Of a stretch of DNA of 52,547 bases, positions 43,501 through 50,956 are shown piece after piece. The position numbers and the translations under genes are program-made. The DNA lies in NCBI GenBank assembly GCA_023381535.1, contig JAMCSN010000250.1:1-52547 (forward strand). The letters are read 5' to 3'. Under the pieces are notes generated by a model that made no database searches, was not told where the DNA came from, and was given only the letters and a program-made list of their open reading frames with translations. Origin of the DNA: Bacteroidota bacterium. Its GTDB lineage: Bacteria > Bacteroidota > Ignavibacteria > Ignavibacteriales > Melioribacteraceae. The stretch's first letter is position 1; each line of letters opens with the position of its first letter.

Positions 43501-43734
43501 TCTTCCGCCGACTAAGTACGAACATATTATGTTTTGTGCTAACTGAGTATGTGGTCCCGCTGCCGGTCCAATCGGACTGTCGAGTAATTCGCCGAATATC
43601 TTTTCGCTGCCGTTGACGGCATGAAAATGAAATTTTTCAGAGGTGATTTCGAAAATGGTTTTGTGATTGCCGTACTCGGTTAGAATCCACCTGAGCAAGT
43701 TTTTAAATGGTACCGGATGCATCTTATCAGACAT
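40600..43734 (-). CDS. ygfK: YgfK-like multidomain oxidoreductase (putative selenate reductase subunit)
   Basis: A 1044-residue FeS flavoprotein. The N-terminal half is a dihydropyrimidine/dihydroorotate dehydrogenase-like barrel ([21 protein letters not shown]). Then comes a GltD-like module with N-terminal cysteines ([20 protein letters not shown]), FAD/NAD Rossmann motifs [19 protein letters not shown] and [19 protein letters not shown], and C-terminal ferredoxin cysteines ([16 protein letters not shown] and [12 protein letters not shown]). YgfK is named for selenate reduction but is part of the yge/ygf purine set, where a reductive ring step is proposed. The start is the internal ATG at 43734 ([14 protein letters not shown]); a further upstream start would add 13 residues. 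It is divergent from ygeY. Confidence 0.88.
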   Translation of the reverse strand: MSDKMHPVPFKNLLRWILTEYGNHKTIFEITSEKFHFHAVNGSEKIFGELLDSPIGPAAGPHTQLAQNIICSYLVGGRFFELKTVQQLDELKIDKPCIDATDEGYNVEWSQELLLDQSYAEYVKAWFLIHLLKDLLGLSHSERGFVFNMSVGYDLDGIKTEKMDGFIEALKDASKNELFSIYQSELINLLRSQSMSDLLLKGFFIPESKLEQIIQNIEKITPNISNSVTLSTMHGCPPYEIEAIAKYLIEEKQLHTYVKLNPTLLGFDFVNDTLHRLGYEYVELDKNSFDHDLQYTDAIPMLKRLRQFANEHRKVFGVKLSNTLGVKNSLHALPGNDMYMSGRSLFPLTISLAEKFSTEFNGEINISYSGGANNNNIVEILSTGITPITFVTDLLKPGGYLRLAQIAETIEKNNSKIEQNNQINLDRLRSLAKNSLVDKNYFKEKREIKSIKIPKSLPAFDCYIAPCQEACPIHQDVASYIKLVEQKRYEEAYELIVSKNPLPHITGYICDHQCQYHCTRWDYDDPVLIRDLKKEAALKGYDSYLEKFKAEFLNNQNGIRVAVIGAGPSGLSAAYFLAKAGFDVTIFEKEMNAGGIVQNVLPRFRLPKEAIEKDIAFIEKHGVRFIFGSDPNYPFEKLKKEGFQYIYVAIGAELSNKMPLEGTYENVFGAIEFLKDYHNAQLTSLGKNVAVIGGGNSAMDSARAATKYDGVQKVYLIYRRTKEQMPADKEEFYAALEDGVEFRELLLPVKFENGNLTCQRMKLGEVGADGRRNVVPVENEFEIIQIDSVIAAIGEHVDKEYLHRNKIRVAHNKAVVNETNETEVKNVFIGGDALRGPSTVVESIADGKKAAETIIKKEFPEFQLEPPKNYFVDDPNLFEDIKRRKGKSVNQNASDLFLETNRCLGCNFICNKCVEVCPNRANVAIESPDGMFEDKYQILHLDASCNECGNCETFCPYQGKPYKEKPTLFSDEEDFGNSRNNGFFVSQSKNQTTVFIRWKYERGSITFDDNGEVIKSSYFEQKEISTLFQWIKIVCKNYSFLLPN

Positions 43735-43940
43735 AGTAAGCCTGCTGGAATTAATACATAAAATATAAGACATAACCGTGTTAAGTGTGAATACAATTTT
43801 GTAATTTTAAAATAGACAGTGGGTAACAGAATAATTCTGCGACAAAGCAGCTTTATAATTTTAATTTGAATTATGATAGAAGGACTTTGGAATAACATTA
43901 CCGTGTGTTGAATTATTTTTAAATAATAAATGGGAGCAGT

Positions 43941-45155
43941 ATGGAAAAATCATTACAAGAAAAACTTTTCAATGCTGTGGAATCGGAGAAGGACAACCTT
44001 TTTTCTCTGATTCAAAAATTAGTCCAGATCAAAAGCTACAGCGGCGAAGAAAAAGAAATTGTCGAGTTCATCGTTGCAAAGATGAAAGAGTTTGGTTTCG
44101 ACGAGGCATATCACGATGCATTCGGCAATGCAATCGGTCGCATCGGTGACGGACCGATAAAAATTATGTTTGATGCGCACATCGATACGGTGAAAGTTAC
44201 CGAGACTGAAACTTGGGCGCATCCACCATTTGCCGGAGAAATTGTTGACGGCAAATTATATGGACGCGGAGCAGTCGATGAAAAACCCGCCATGGCGGGA
44301 TTCATGATTGCCGGAAAAGTTTTGAAACAAGTTTACGGCGAGAATTTTCCATTCACACTTTACGTTGTAGGTTCTGCGCTGGAAGAAGATGCAGACGGTT
44401 ATCCGCTCTACCACATCATCGCCAACGAGGGAATAAAACCGGATTACGTTGTGCTCGGTGAACCGACTGATCTGAAAGTTTATCGCGGACAGCGCGGAAG
44501 AATGGAATTGAAAATTACCACAACCGGAAAATCCGCGCACGGCGCGCACAATCATAAAGGAATTAATGCTATCTATAAAATGATGCCGATTGTTGCCGAG
44601 ATTGAAAAGCTTGACAAAAAGTTGAAACCGAAACAGCCGCTCGGCAAAGGTTCGATAACCGTCAGCCAAATTATTTCCAAAGCTCCGTCAACATGTTCTG
44701 TCTCGGATTTCTGCCAGATTCATCTTGATAGAAGAATGACCATCGGTGAAAATAAAAATTCCGTTGTGAAAGAATTGAAGGCGATCATAAAAAAATGCAA
44801 GAGCGATGCAAAAGTTTCTATTCCAAATGTTGAAGGAATAAGCTGGAAGGGAACCAACTTTGTTCAAGAGGCATATTTCCCAACTTGGGTTTACGATGAA
44901 AAGCATCCGCTCGTTGATGCAGCAATGAAGACTTCCAAAGCAGCAATGGGAAAAGCAAAAAGCGGTGTATGGAGTTTTTCTACGAATGGTGTTGCAACCG
45001 CGGGACATTTTGGAATTCCGACAATTGGATTTGCGCCGGCTAAGGAAGAATTGTCTCATTCATCCAAAGAAGAACTTGTTCTGAATGATCTGCTGAAGGC
45101 AACAAAGTTTTATTCACTGTTTCCGTTTACAATGGTTGAAAATGTAGGGAAATAA
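43941..45155 (+). CDS. ygeY: YgeY-like M20 family hydrolase
   Basis: A 404-residue zinc hydrolase of the M20/ArgE/DapE fold, closest to YgeY. Metal-site motifs are FDAHIDTVKV, GRGAVDEKPAMAGF (the bridging Asp/Glu) and SALEEDADGYPLYH with the catalytic Glu pair. The dimerisation domain contains the GKSAHGAHNHKG loop. In the purine cluster it is thought to hydrolyse an acyclic ureido/amide intermediate. GGGAGCAG precedes the ATG. It begins the downstream operon ygeY-ygeW-PLP enzyme-mocA and is divergent from ygfK across a 206-base region with no clear operator. Confidence 0.88.
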   Translation: MEKSLQEKLFNAVESEKDNLFSLIQKLVQIKSYSGEEKEIVEFIVAKMKEFGFDEAYHDAFGNAIGRIGDGPIKIMFDAHIDTVKVTETETWAHPPFAGEIVDGKLYGRGAVDEKPAMAGFMIAGKVLKQVYGENFPFTLYVVGSALEEDADGYPLYHIIANEGIKPDYVVLGEPTDLKVYRGQRGRMELKITTTGKSAHGAHNHKGINAIYKMMPIVAEIEKLDKKLKPKQPLGKGSITVSQIISKAPSTCSVSDFCQIHLDRRMTIGENKNSVVKELKAIIKKCKSDAKVSIPNVEGISWKGTNFVQEAYFPTWVYDEKHPLVDAAMKTSKAAMGKAKSGVWSFSTNGVATAGHFGIPTIGFAPAKEELSHSSKEELVLNDLLKATKFYSLFPFTMVENVGK

Positions 45156-45219
45156 ATAGAACACGGATAACGCGGATTGAGCAGATATCCGCGGATAATC
45201 AGTGTAATCAGCGTTCTAT
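45156..45219. repeat. Intergenic palindrome of the CACGGAT/ATCCGCG family
   Basis: Outer ATAGAAC (45156-45162) pairs with GTTCTAT (45213-45219), and inner CGCGGAT (45171-45177) pairs with ATCCGCG (45187-45193). It separates ygeY from ygeW. A related half-copy (GATTAAACGGATTTGCACGG) lies before the FeS subunit at 36511-36535. Confidence 0.7.
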
Positions 45220-45237
45220 TAAACAATTGGAGTCATT

Positions 45238-46248
45238 ATGGAAACCCGTTTCAAAGGAAGACATTTTATAACTGAAGACAATTGGACAAAAGAAGAACTC
45301 GATATAGTTTTTGATACGGCATTTGATCTGAAGAAAAAATTTTACGCGGAAGAACCAACGCTCTGGCTTCCGCACAAAACATTGTTCATGATGTTCTTCG
45401 AGCAGTCAACCCGCACACGCAACTCAATGGAAGCCGGTATGACTCAACTTGGCGGACACGCGCACGATCTCACACCGGATAAAATGCAAATCACTCACGG
45501 CGAAGTTGCGAAAGACACGGCAATAATACTCAGCCGTATGGGACATGGAATTGCGTGCAGAAATTGTTTCTACGGTATCGGCAACAAATATTTGAATGAG
45601 CTCGCGCAATATTCGCGCAAACCGGTCATGTCGCTTCAAGATGATGTTTATCATCCGTTCCAAGGACTTGCAGATTTGATGACGATCTTCGAACATCTCG
45701 GCAGAAACACGAAAGGACAGAAAGTTACTGTGAGTTGGGCGTACGCGACCACGCATTCAAAACCGCTTAGCGTTCCGCAAACGCAAATTCTTTTATTTCC
45801 CCGTTACGGGATTGATGTAACGGTTGCTCATCCGAAAGAATTTCCGTTGAGTAAAAATATTGTTGAGAAGGCTCAGAAGAATGCACAAGAGGGTGGCGGA
45901 AGTCTCCGCTTCACAAATAATATGGACGAAGCATTCGAAGGCGCGCAAATTGTCATTCCGAAAAATTGGGGCGGCTTTGGTTTTTATGATGAAGAATATT
46001 ATCTCGGTCATGAAGATCAATGCAAGAAAGAAATGAAAAGCAATCTTGAGAAAAGCAAAAGCTGGATTTGCGATGACAAGAGAATTAAGCTTGCAGATAA
46101 AAATGTAAAACTTATGCACGCGCTTCCGGCGGACCGCGGAAATGAAGTAACGGATGAAATTCTTGATAACCCGAATATTTCAATTGTGTTTGATGAAGCG
46201 GAGAACCGTCTTCATACTGCAAAAGCGATTATGGGATTAACGATGTGA
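45238..46248 (+). CDS. ygeW: YgeW-like knotted carbamoyltransferase
   Basis: A 336-residue transcarbamylase. The carbamoyl-phosphate loop is FEQSTRTRNSMEAG, the HPFQGLADLMT motif lies near residue 140, and the C-terminal MHALPADRGNEV replaces the ornithine-site HCLP pattern. YgeW-type enzymes carry a C-terminal knot and do not use ornithine; in purine clusters the reverse reaction is proposed to release carbamoyl phosphate from a ureido intermediate, giving ATP by a kinase. ATTGGAG precedes the ATG. The stop overlaps the next gene's possible GTG, indicating tight coupling. Confidence 0.9.
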   Translation: METRFKGRHFITEDNWTKEELDIVFDTAFDLKKKFYAEEPTLWLPHKTLFMMFFEQSTRTRNSMEAGMTQLGGHAHDLTPDKMQITHGEVAKDTAIILSRMGHGIACRNCFYGIGNKYLNELAQYSRKPVMSLQDDVYHPFQGLADLMTIFEHLGRNTKGQKVTVSWAYATTHSKPLSVPQTQILLFPRYGIDVTVAHPKEFPLSKNIVEKAQKNAQEGGGSLRFTNNMDEAFEGAQIVIPKNWGGFGFYDEEYYLGHEDQCKKEMKSNLEKSKSWICDDKRIKLADKNVKLMHALPADRGNEVTDEILDNPNISIVFDEAENRLHTAKAIMGLTM

Positions 46249-46250
46249 GT

Positions 46251-47576
46251 ATGAACAAATACAATTACAAATGTTTCGATTGCGGAAAAAGTTACGATAA
46301 GGATGGGATCGAAAAAAATCTGATCTATCTTTGTCCAACATGCGGTAAAGTTGAAAAGAACAAACCGTTGCGCGGCGTTCTGTTAATCAACTATGATTAT
46401 GAATGGATCAAGAAGAATCATTCTGTTGATGAAATTCTAAAACTTCAGCCCGGTAAATTTTGGCAGTATGATTTTTTGTGGCCGCTTGAGTTTACGCGTC
46501 GTCATTCTGAGGAACGAAAAGACGAAGAATCTCACATAAATAAAGTTAGAGATTCTTCATTCGTCATTTCAGGACTCACTCAGAATGACCTGAACAAAAT
46601 TTCTCTTTCATCGAATTGTTTATTGGAATATTCATTTAACGATCATAATTTTTTTGTTCTTGATGACACACGCAACCCAACTTTATCTTTCAAGGACAGG
46701 GCATCAACGCTTGTCGTTATGAAGGCAATGCAGTTAGGCATTAAGAAGATTGCAGCAGCATCAACCGGGAATGCCGGTTCATCGCTTGCCGGTATTTGTG
46801 TGCGACTGGGATTGAAATCGGTTGTGTTTGTTCCGAAGAACATTCCGGATGCAAAGCGAATACAAATTCAATCTTACGGCGCAGAATTAATAATTGTGAA
46901 CGGTGATTACGATTTGGCATTCGATACATGTCTCGAAATATCGCAAGCGAGAGGTTGGTACAACAGAAACACAGCTTACAATCCATTAACTATCGAAGGA
47001 AAAAAATCTGCCGCGTATGACCTGTTCATTTCTACAAAAGGAAAGTTGCCTGAGATAATTTTTGTCCCGGTCGGCGACGGAGTAATCATTACCGGTTTGT
47101 ACAAAGGTTTGTGGGAATTGAAAGAACTCGGCTGGATCGAAAAAATTCCGAAACTAATTGCGGTTCAGGCAAAAGGCAGTAATGCTGTCGTGAAATATTT
47201 TCGTTTGGGAAAGTTTGTTTACAAACCGGCGAAAAGTGTCGCCGATTCAATCTGTGCCGGGGCGCCGCGGGCATTGTATTTGGCGCACGATGCGATTGTG
47301 AAATCCGGCGGCGATGCAACTGATGTAACCGACAAAGAAATTCTTAACGCACAAAAATTTGTCGCACAAAATTATGGTATGCTGATCGAACCATCGTCAG
47401 CTGCCGCTTTCGCTGGTTACCAAAAATATTTTGCGTCAAAGAAATTAAACAGCATGATTCCGCTGATCATGTTCACCGGTAATGGATTGAAAGATTTGTC
47501 GGCGTTATCAATGTGGAATAGAAATAAGCACGCACTCATTTCAAAGCAGTTAAACAAATTGAAAAAGAAAAAATGA
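46251..47576 (+). CDS. Threonine synthase-like PLP enzyme carrying an in-frame palindromic insert
   Basis: A 441-residue fold-type II PLP enzyme. The N-terminal zinc ribbon is CFDCGKSYDKDG with CPTCGK. The Schiff-base Lys is in NPTLSFKDRAS, the next motif is AAASTGNAGSSLAGIC, and the PLP phosphate loop is PVGDGVIITGLYKG. It resembles ThrC but lies in the purine operon between ygeW and mocA, so it may instead be a beta-eliminating diamino/ureido acid lyase. Between FLWPLEF and LNKISL about 30 residues (RHSEERKDEESH through SGLTQND) are encoded by a palindromic element with perfect terminal repeats. That loop precedes the catalytic core and may be tolerated. ATG 46251 is chosen; GTG 46245 is an alternative. 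Confidence 0.8.
   Translation: MNKYNYKCFDCGKSYDKDGIEKNLIYLCPTCGKVEKNKPLRGVLLINYDYEWIKKNHSVDEILKLQPGKFWQYDFLWPLEFTRRHSEERKDEESHINKVRDSSFVISGLTQNDLNKISLSSNCLLEYSFNDHNFFVLDDTRNPTLSFKDRASTLVVMKAMQLGIKKIAAASTGNAGSSLAGICVRLGLKSVVFVPKNIPDAKRIQIQSYGAELIIVNGDYDLAFDTCLEISQARGWYNRNTAYNPLTIEGKKSAAYDLFISTKGKLPEIIFVPVGDGVIITGLYKGLWELKELGWIEKIPKLIAVQAKGSNAVVKYFRLGKFVYKPAKSVADSICAGAPRALYLAHDAIVKSGGDATDVTDKEILNAQKFVAQNYGMLIEPSSAAAFAGYQKYFASKKLNSMIPLIMFTGNGLKDLSALSMWNRNKHALISKQLNKLKKKK
46501..46589. repeat. CATTCTGA-family palindrome inserted in frame in a PLP enzyme gene
   Basis: Perfect 11-base terminal inverted repeats GTCATTCTGAG (46501-46511) and CTCAGAATGAC (46579-46589) enclose an inner stem GAAGAATCTC/GAGATTCTTC (46524-46533 and 46549-46558). 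No stop is created in the reading frame used. The intergenic sister copy is at 33179-33251. Confidence 0.88.
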
Positions 47577-48169
47577 ACAGTGGAAAGTTGAACGGGTTGT
47601 TAATTTCTGCGGGACTTTCCGGAAGAATGGGCGAGTTCAAACCGCTGATGCAGTTTAACCATGAACCATTTGTAACCGGAATCGTGAGAAAACTTCTTGA
47701 GGTATGTGATCGTGTTGTTGTAGTCACCGGCTACGAAAGTGAAAAGGTCGAATCGGTATGCCGGGCAAATTTTGCCGAAAGAATTACTTTTGTCTATAAT
47801 CCTTATTACGAAAAAGAAATGTTCACCTCGCTAAAAGCCGGCATTGAACATCTTAAAGATTCCGAATGGGTGCTATATCATTTTGTCGATCAGCCATTTT
47901 TCTCAAATGATTTTTACAGAAAGATAATCTCGCAGATAAGCAGCGAATGCGATTGGATCCAACCGGTTCATAACGGCAAAGAAGGACACCCGGTAATGTT
48001 CAACAAAAAAGTAATTGATTTAATTTCAAAAAGTTCTCTCGATTCACATCTGCGCATGATTCGCGATTTACCTGACGTTAGGAAAAATTACTGGAACTGC
48101 GGTTATCGTGAAGTGTTGATAGATTTTGATACTCCCGAAGATTTGAAAAACTTTTACGAAAAAAACTAA
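47573..48169 (+). CDS. MocA/YgfJ-like molybdenum cofactor cytidylyltransferase
   Basis: A 198-residue MobA-like NTP transferase with the nucleotide-binding start LLISAGLSGRMGEFKPLMQF, a metal Asp in VLYHFVDQPFF, and the late GHPVMFNKK segment. Next to XDH-type enzymes such proteins add CMP to molybdopterin or act as a Moco-maturation factor (YgfJ in the E. coli cluster). The ATG overlaps the previous stop as ATGA. The stop shares bases with the convergent rlmN stop. This completes the four-gene downstream operon and supports cofactor supply to the two Mo hydroxylases. Confidence 0.87.
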   Translation: MNSGKLNGLLISAGLSGRMGEFKPLMQFNHEPFVTGIVRKLLEVCDRVVVVTGYESEKVESVCRANFAERITFVYNPYYEKEMFTSLKAGIEHLKDSEWVLYHFVDQPFFSNDFYRKIISQISSECDWIQPVHNGKEGHPVMFNKKVIDLISKSSLDSHLRMIRDLPDVRKNYWNCGYREVLIDFDTPEDLKNFYEKN

Positions 48170-49230
48170 CCGGCTTTTACTGCCAACTGTCCGCATGCTG
48201 CGGCAATATCATCACCTTGTGTCTGGCGAATCATTACCGTGATGTTGTTGTTCCGAAGCTTGTCGGCAAATTTGAGAATGTTTTCGTGTGATGTCGGTTC
48301 AAGATGCGCAGAGATACCTCCCGGGTTCATATGCTTTATACTGTTGAATGGAATCACATTTATTTTTGAAGGAAGCGAACTGCAAAGTTTTGTCAGCGCC
48401 TTCACGTCTTCGTCGCGATCGTTCAACCCTTTAAGCATCGTATATTCAAATGTGATTCGTGTTTTAGTTTTCTTTGCGTAATATTTGAGCGCTTCGGTGT
48501 TTTCTTTGAGAGAATATTTTTTGTTGATCGGCATAATCTTGTTTCGAACATCTTCAAATGCAGAGTGAAGCGAGAAGGCAAGTTTAACACGCAAACCGTG
48601 ATCAGCCAGTTCTTTTATTTTCGGCGCAATGCCGGCAGTTGAAACTGTGATGCGCGTACGGCTCAATCCTTTTGTCAATTCATGGGTAAATATCTCCGCT
48701 GATTTGATTGTTGACTCATAATTCAAAAGCGGTTCGCCCATTCCCATGTAAACAATGTTGGTAATATTTTCTTTTCCGTACTCTTTAGCTGTAAGCAAAT
48801 ATTGATCGACGACTTCGCCCGGCGTGAGATTTCTTTTGTAACCCATCAAACCGGTTGCGCAGAACTTGCAATCAAGCGGGCAGCCGACTTGAGTTGAAAT
48901 GCAGAGTGTGTTTCTTTCCTTCTCCGGAATTACGACCGACTCAATTTTCTTATTGTCATGAGTAGAGAATAAATATTTTTTAGTCGAAGTAGTTGGAGAG
49001 TCTTGAGTAGCTGTTAAACTTAAAGTTTGCAGTTCACAGTTAGCAGATAGCTTTTGGCGAAGTTCCTTGGGAAAGTTTTGCATCTCACCGAAATCAAATG
49101 AAAGGTGATTATACATCCAATTGAAAATCTGCTCGCTTCTAAATTTCGGTTCTCCAATAGAAATAAAATATTCTTGCAGTTCAGGGAGAGTTAGTCCTTT
49201 TAAATTTATTTTTTTGTCGGTCTGAATCAT
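48166..49230 (-). CDS. rlmN: 23S rRNA/tRNA adenine-C2 methyltransferase RlmN
   Basis: A 354-residue radical SAM enzyme that methylates C2 of A2503 in 23S rRNA and A37 in some tRNAs. The radical SAM cluster motif is CPLDCKFCATG, the SAM/GGE-like motif is YMGMGEPLLNYE, and the C-terminal catalytic Cys is in AACGQLAVKAG (the second is in GCPLDCKFC context). Length is normal. ATG at 49230 is used; a TTG three codons upstream is unlikely. It is convergent with the mocA-like gene, sharing CTAA at the stops. It is not related to the purine cluster. Confidence 0.96.
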   Translation of the reverse strand: MIQTDKKINLKGLTLPELQEYFISIGEPKFRSEQIFNWMYNHLSFDFGEMQNFPKELRQKLSANCELQTLSLTATQDSPTTSTKKYLFSTHDNKKIESVVIPEKERNTLCISTQVGCPLDCKFCATGLMGYKRNLTPGEVVDQYLLTAKEYGKENITNIVYMGMGEPLLNYESTIKSAEIFTHELTKGLSRTRITVSTAGIAPKIKELADHGLRVKLAFSLHSAFEDVRNKIMPINKKYSLKENTEALKYYAKKTKTRITFEYTMLKGLNDRDEDVKALTKLCSSLPSKINVIPFNSIKHMNPGGISAHLEPTSHENILKFADKLRNNNITVMIRQTQGDDIAAACGQLAVKAG

Positions 49231-49353
49231 GGTGTGCAAATATAGATATCGAGCGACAAATAGTCACCGATTAATCAGTTTGAAATTTGGAATGGTTTCA
49301 GTAGTTTTGAAACATAGTCAACTAATCAACAATCGTTCAAGTTTGAGGAAAGG

Positions 49354-50496
49354 ATGAATTTTGATTTTACAGAGGAACAATTATTAATCCAGCAGACCGC
49401 ACGCGAGTTTGCTGAAACAGAAATTGCGCCGAGTACAATTGAGCGCGATAAAGAAGCAAAATTTCCGGCAGACATAATTAAGAAACTCGCCGATCTTGGT
49501 TTTATGGGTATGATGGTTTCACCGCAGTACGACGGTGCCGGGCTCGATACCGTTAGTTATGTTTTAGCTATGATTGAGATTTGCAAGGTGGATGCAAGCG
49601 TTGGTGTGATCATGTCGGTTAACAATTCTTTAGTTACTTATGGAATGGAAAAGTGGGGATCTGATTTTATAAAAGAAAAATATTTGAAGCCGCTTGCGCG
49701 CGGAGAAAAGTTGGGTGCGTTTGCTTTATCCGAACCGGAAGCGGGAAGCGATGCGACTCAGCAGCACACTTATGCCAATAAAGATGGCGATCACTGGGTC
49801 TTAAACGGAATGAAGAATTGGATTACCAACGGTCATTCAGCAGATTATTTTTTGGTGATGGCACAAACCGACAAAGAGAAAGCTCATCACGGCATCACAA
49901 CTTTTTTAGTTGAAAAAGGAACACCGGGATTTGGTCACGGTGTTAAAGAAGATAAACTCGGAATCCGAAGCAGCGATACGTCTTCGTTAACTTTTGAAAA
50001 CTGCAGAGTGCCTGAAGAAAATATTATTTGGGAAGTCGGCAAAGGTTTCAACTTTGCGATGAATACTCTTAACGGCGGAAGAATTGGAATTGCATCTCAA
50101 GCTGTTGGAATTGCTGAAGGCGCTTTGGAAGCTGCACGCAAGTATGCTAAAACAAGAAAAGCTTTTGGAACCGAAATTGCTCACCATCAAGCGATACAAT
50201 TTAAGCTGGCGGACATGTCAACAAAAGTTGAAGCGGCAAAACTTCTCACACTTCAATCGGCTGCTCTTAAAGATGCCGGAAAGAAATACACGAAAGAAGC
50301 GGCGATGGCAAAATTGTATGCGTCTAAAGTTGCGGTTGAATGTGCGCTTGAAGCTATTCAAATTCACGGCGGATACGGTTACGTCCGCGAATACCTTGTG
50401 GAAAGATATTTGCGCGATGCAAAGATTACCGAGATTTATGAAGGGACTTCGGAGATTCAGAAGATTGTTATAGCGAGAGAACTACTGAAAGATTAA
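49354..50496 (+). CDS. Acyl-CoA dehydrogenase (short-chain/butyryl-CoA type)
   Basis: A 380-residue flavoprotein with the signature GAFALSEPEAGSDATQQHT and a C-terminal block IQIHGGYGYVREYLVERYLR. The catalytic base is the Glu in ITEIYEGTSEIQKIV. It oxidises acyl-CoA at alpha-beta positions and passes electrons to ETF. GAGGAAAGG lies just before the ATG. No etfAB or other beta-oxidation genes are adjacent, so the pathway (butyrate, fatty acid or amino acid degradation) cannot be narrowed. Confidence 0.95.
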   Translation: MNFDFTEEQLLIQQTAREFAETEIAPSTIERDKEAKFPADIIKKLADLGFMGMMVSPQYDGAGLDTVSYVLAMIEICKVDASVGVIMSVNNSLVTYGMEKWGSDFIKEKYLKPLARGEKLGAFALSEPEAGSDATQQHTYANKDGDHWVLNGMKNWITNGHSADYFLVMAQTDKEKAHHGITTFLVEKGTPGFGHGVKEDKLGIRSSDTSSLTFENCRVPEENIIWEVGKGFNFAMNTLNGGRIGIASQAVGIAEGALEAARKYAKTRKAFGTEIAHHQAIQFKLADMSTKVEAAKLLTLQSAALKDAGKKYTKEAAMAKLYASKVAVECALEAIQIHGGYGYVREYLVERYLRDAKITEIYEGTSEIQKIVIARELLKD

Positions 50497-50524
50497 GCGA
50501 AGAAGCTGAGTGACTAAGTAGAAA

Positions 50525-50956
50525 GTGACAAGGTTGAAATTACTTACAATTTGTTTTGTCTTGTTGTTTGCGTTCCAATTGCGAGCCCAAACCGATTGGG
50601 TGAAGTGGGACGCACAGACGGTTTCTTATGAGCTTACAAAAACTCAGCATCACGAGTACGTAATTGATAAGTCAAACTTCGGAAGGACGCTCATCTCATT
50701 CGAAAGGAATGTTTATTACTTTTTCATTTCTGACTTAGACGGTGATAATTGTCCTTTCAACCCGACATGTTCGCAATTTCTGGTTCAGTCGATTAAGGAA
50801 ACAAATATTTTAGTGGGACCGCTAATGTTTGCAGATAGATTCACTCGGGATCTAAATTTTATTAAAGGAAGAGATCACTACCAGATACTTCCGAATGGAA
50901 AATTTTTCGATCCGGCTTACAACTATACTCTCAATTCTAAAAAGATAAAATTTTGA
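50525..50956 (+). CDS. Exported YidD-like domain protein
   Basis: A 143-residue protein with a signal peptide (LLTICFVLLFAFQLRAQ) and a central segment NCPFNPTCSQFLVQSIKETN, which matches the CxFxPTCSxY core of YidD membrane-insertion efficiency factors. It is followed by an FADRFTRDLN segment where YidD has its Arg-rich R-C region. True YidD is an 80-residue inner-face amphipathic protein without a signal peptide, so export of this version is unusual. The start is GTG 50525; a TTG at 50534 is possible. The stop overlaps the next gene's TTG start. Confidence 0.68.
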   Translation: MTRLKLLTICFVLLFAFQLRAQTDWVKWDAQTVSYELTKTQHHEYVIDKSNFGRTLISFERNVYYFFISDLDGDNCPFNPTCSQFLVQSIKETNILVGPLMFADRFTRDLNFIKGRDHYQILPNGKFFDPAYNYTLNSKKIKF

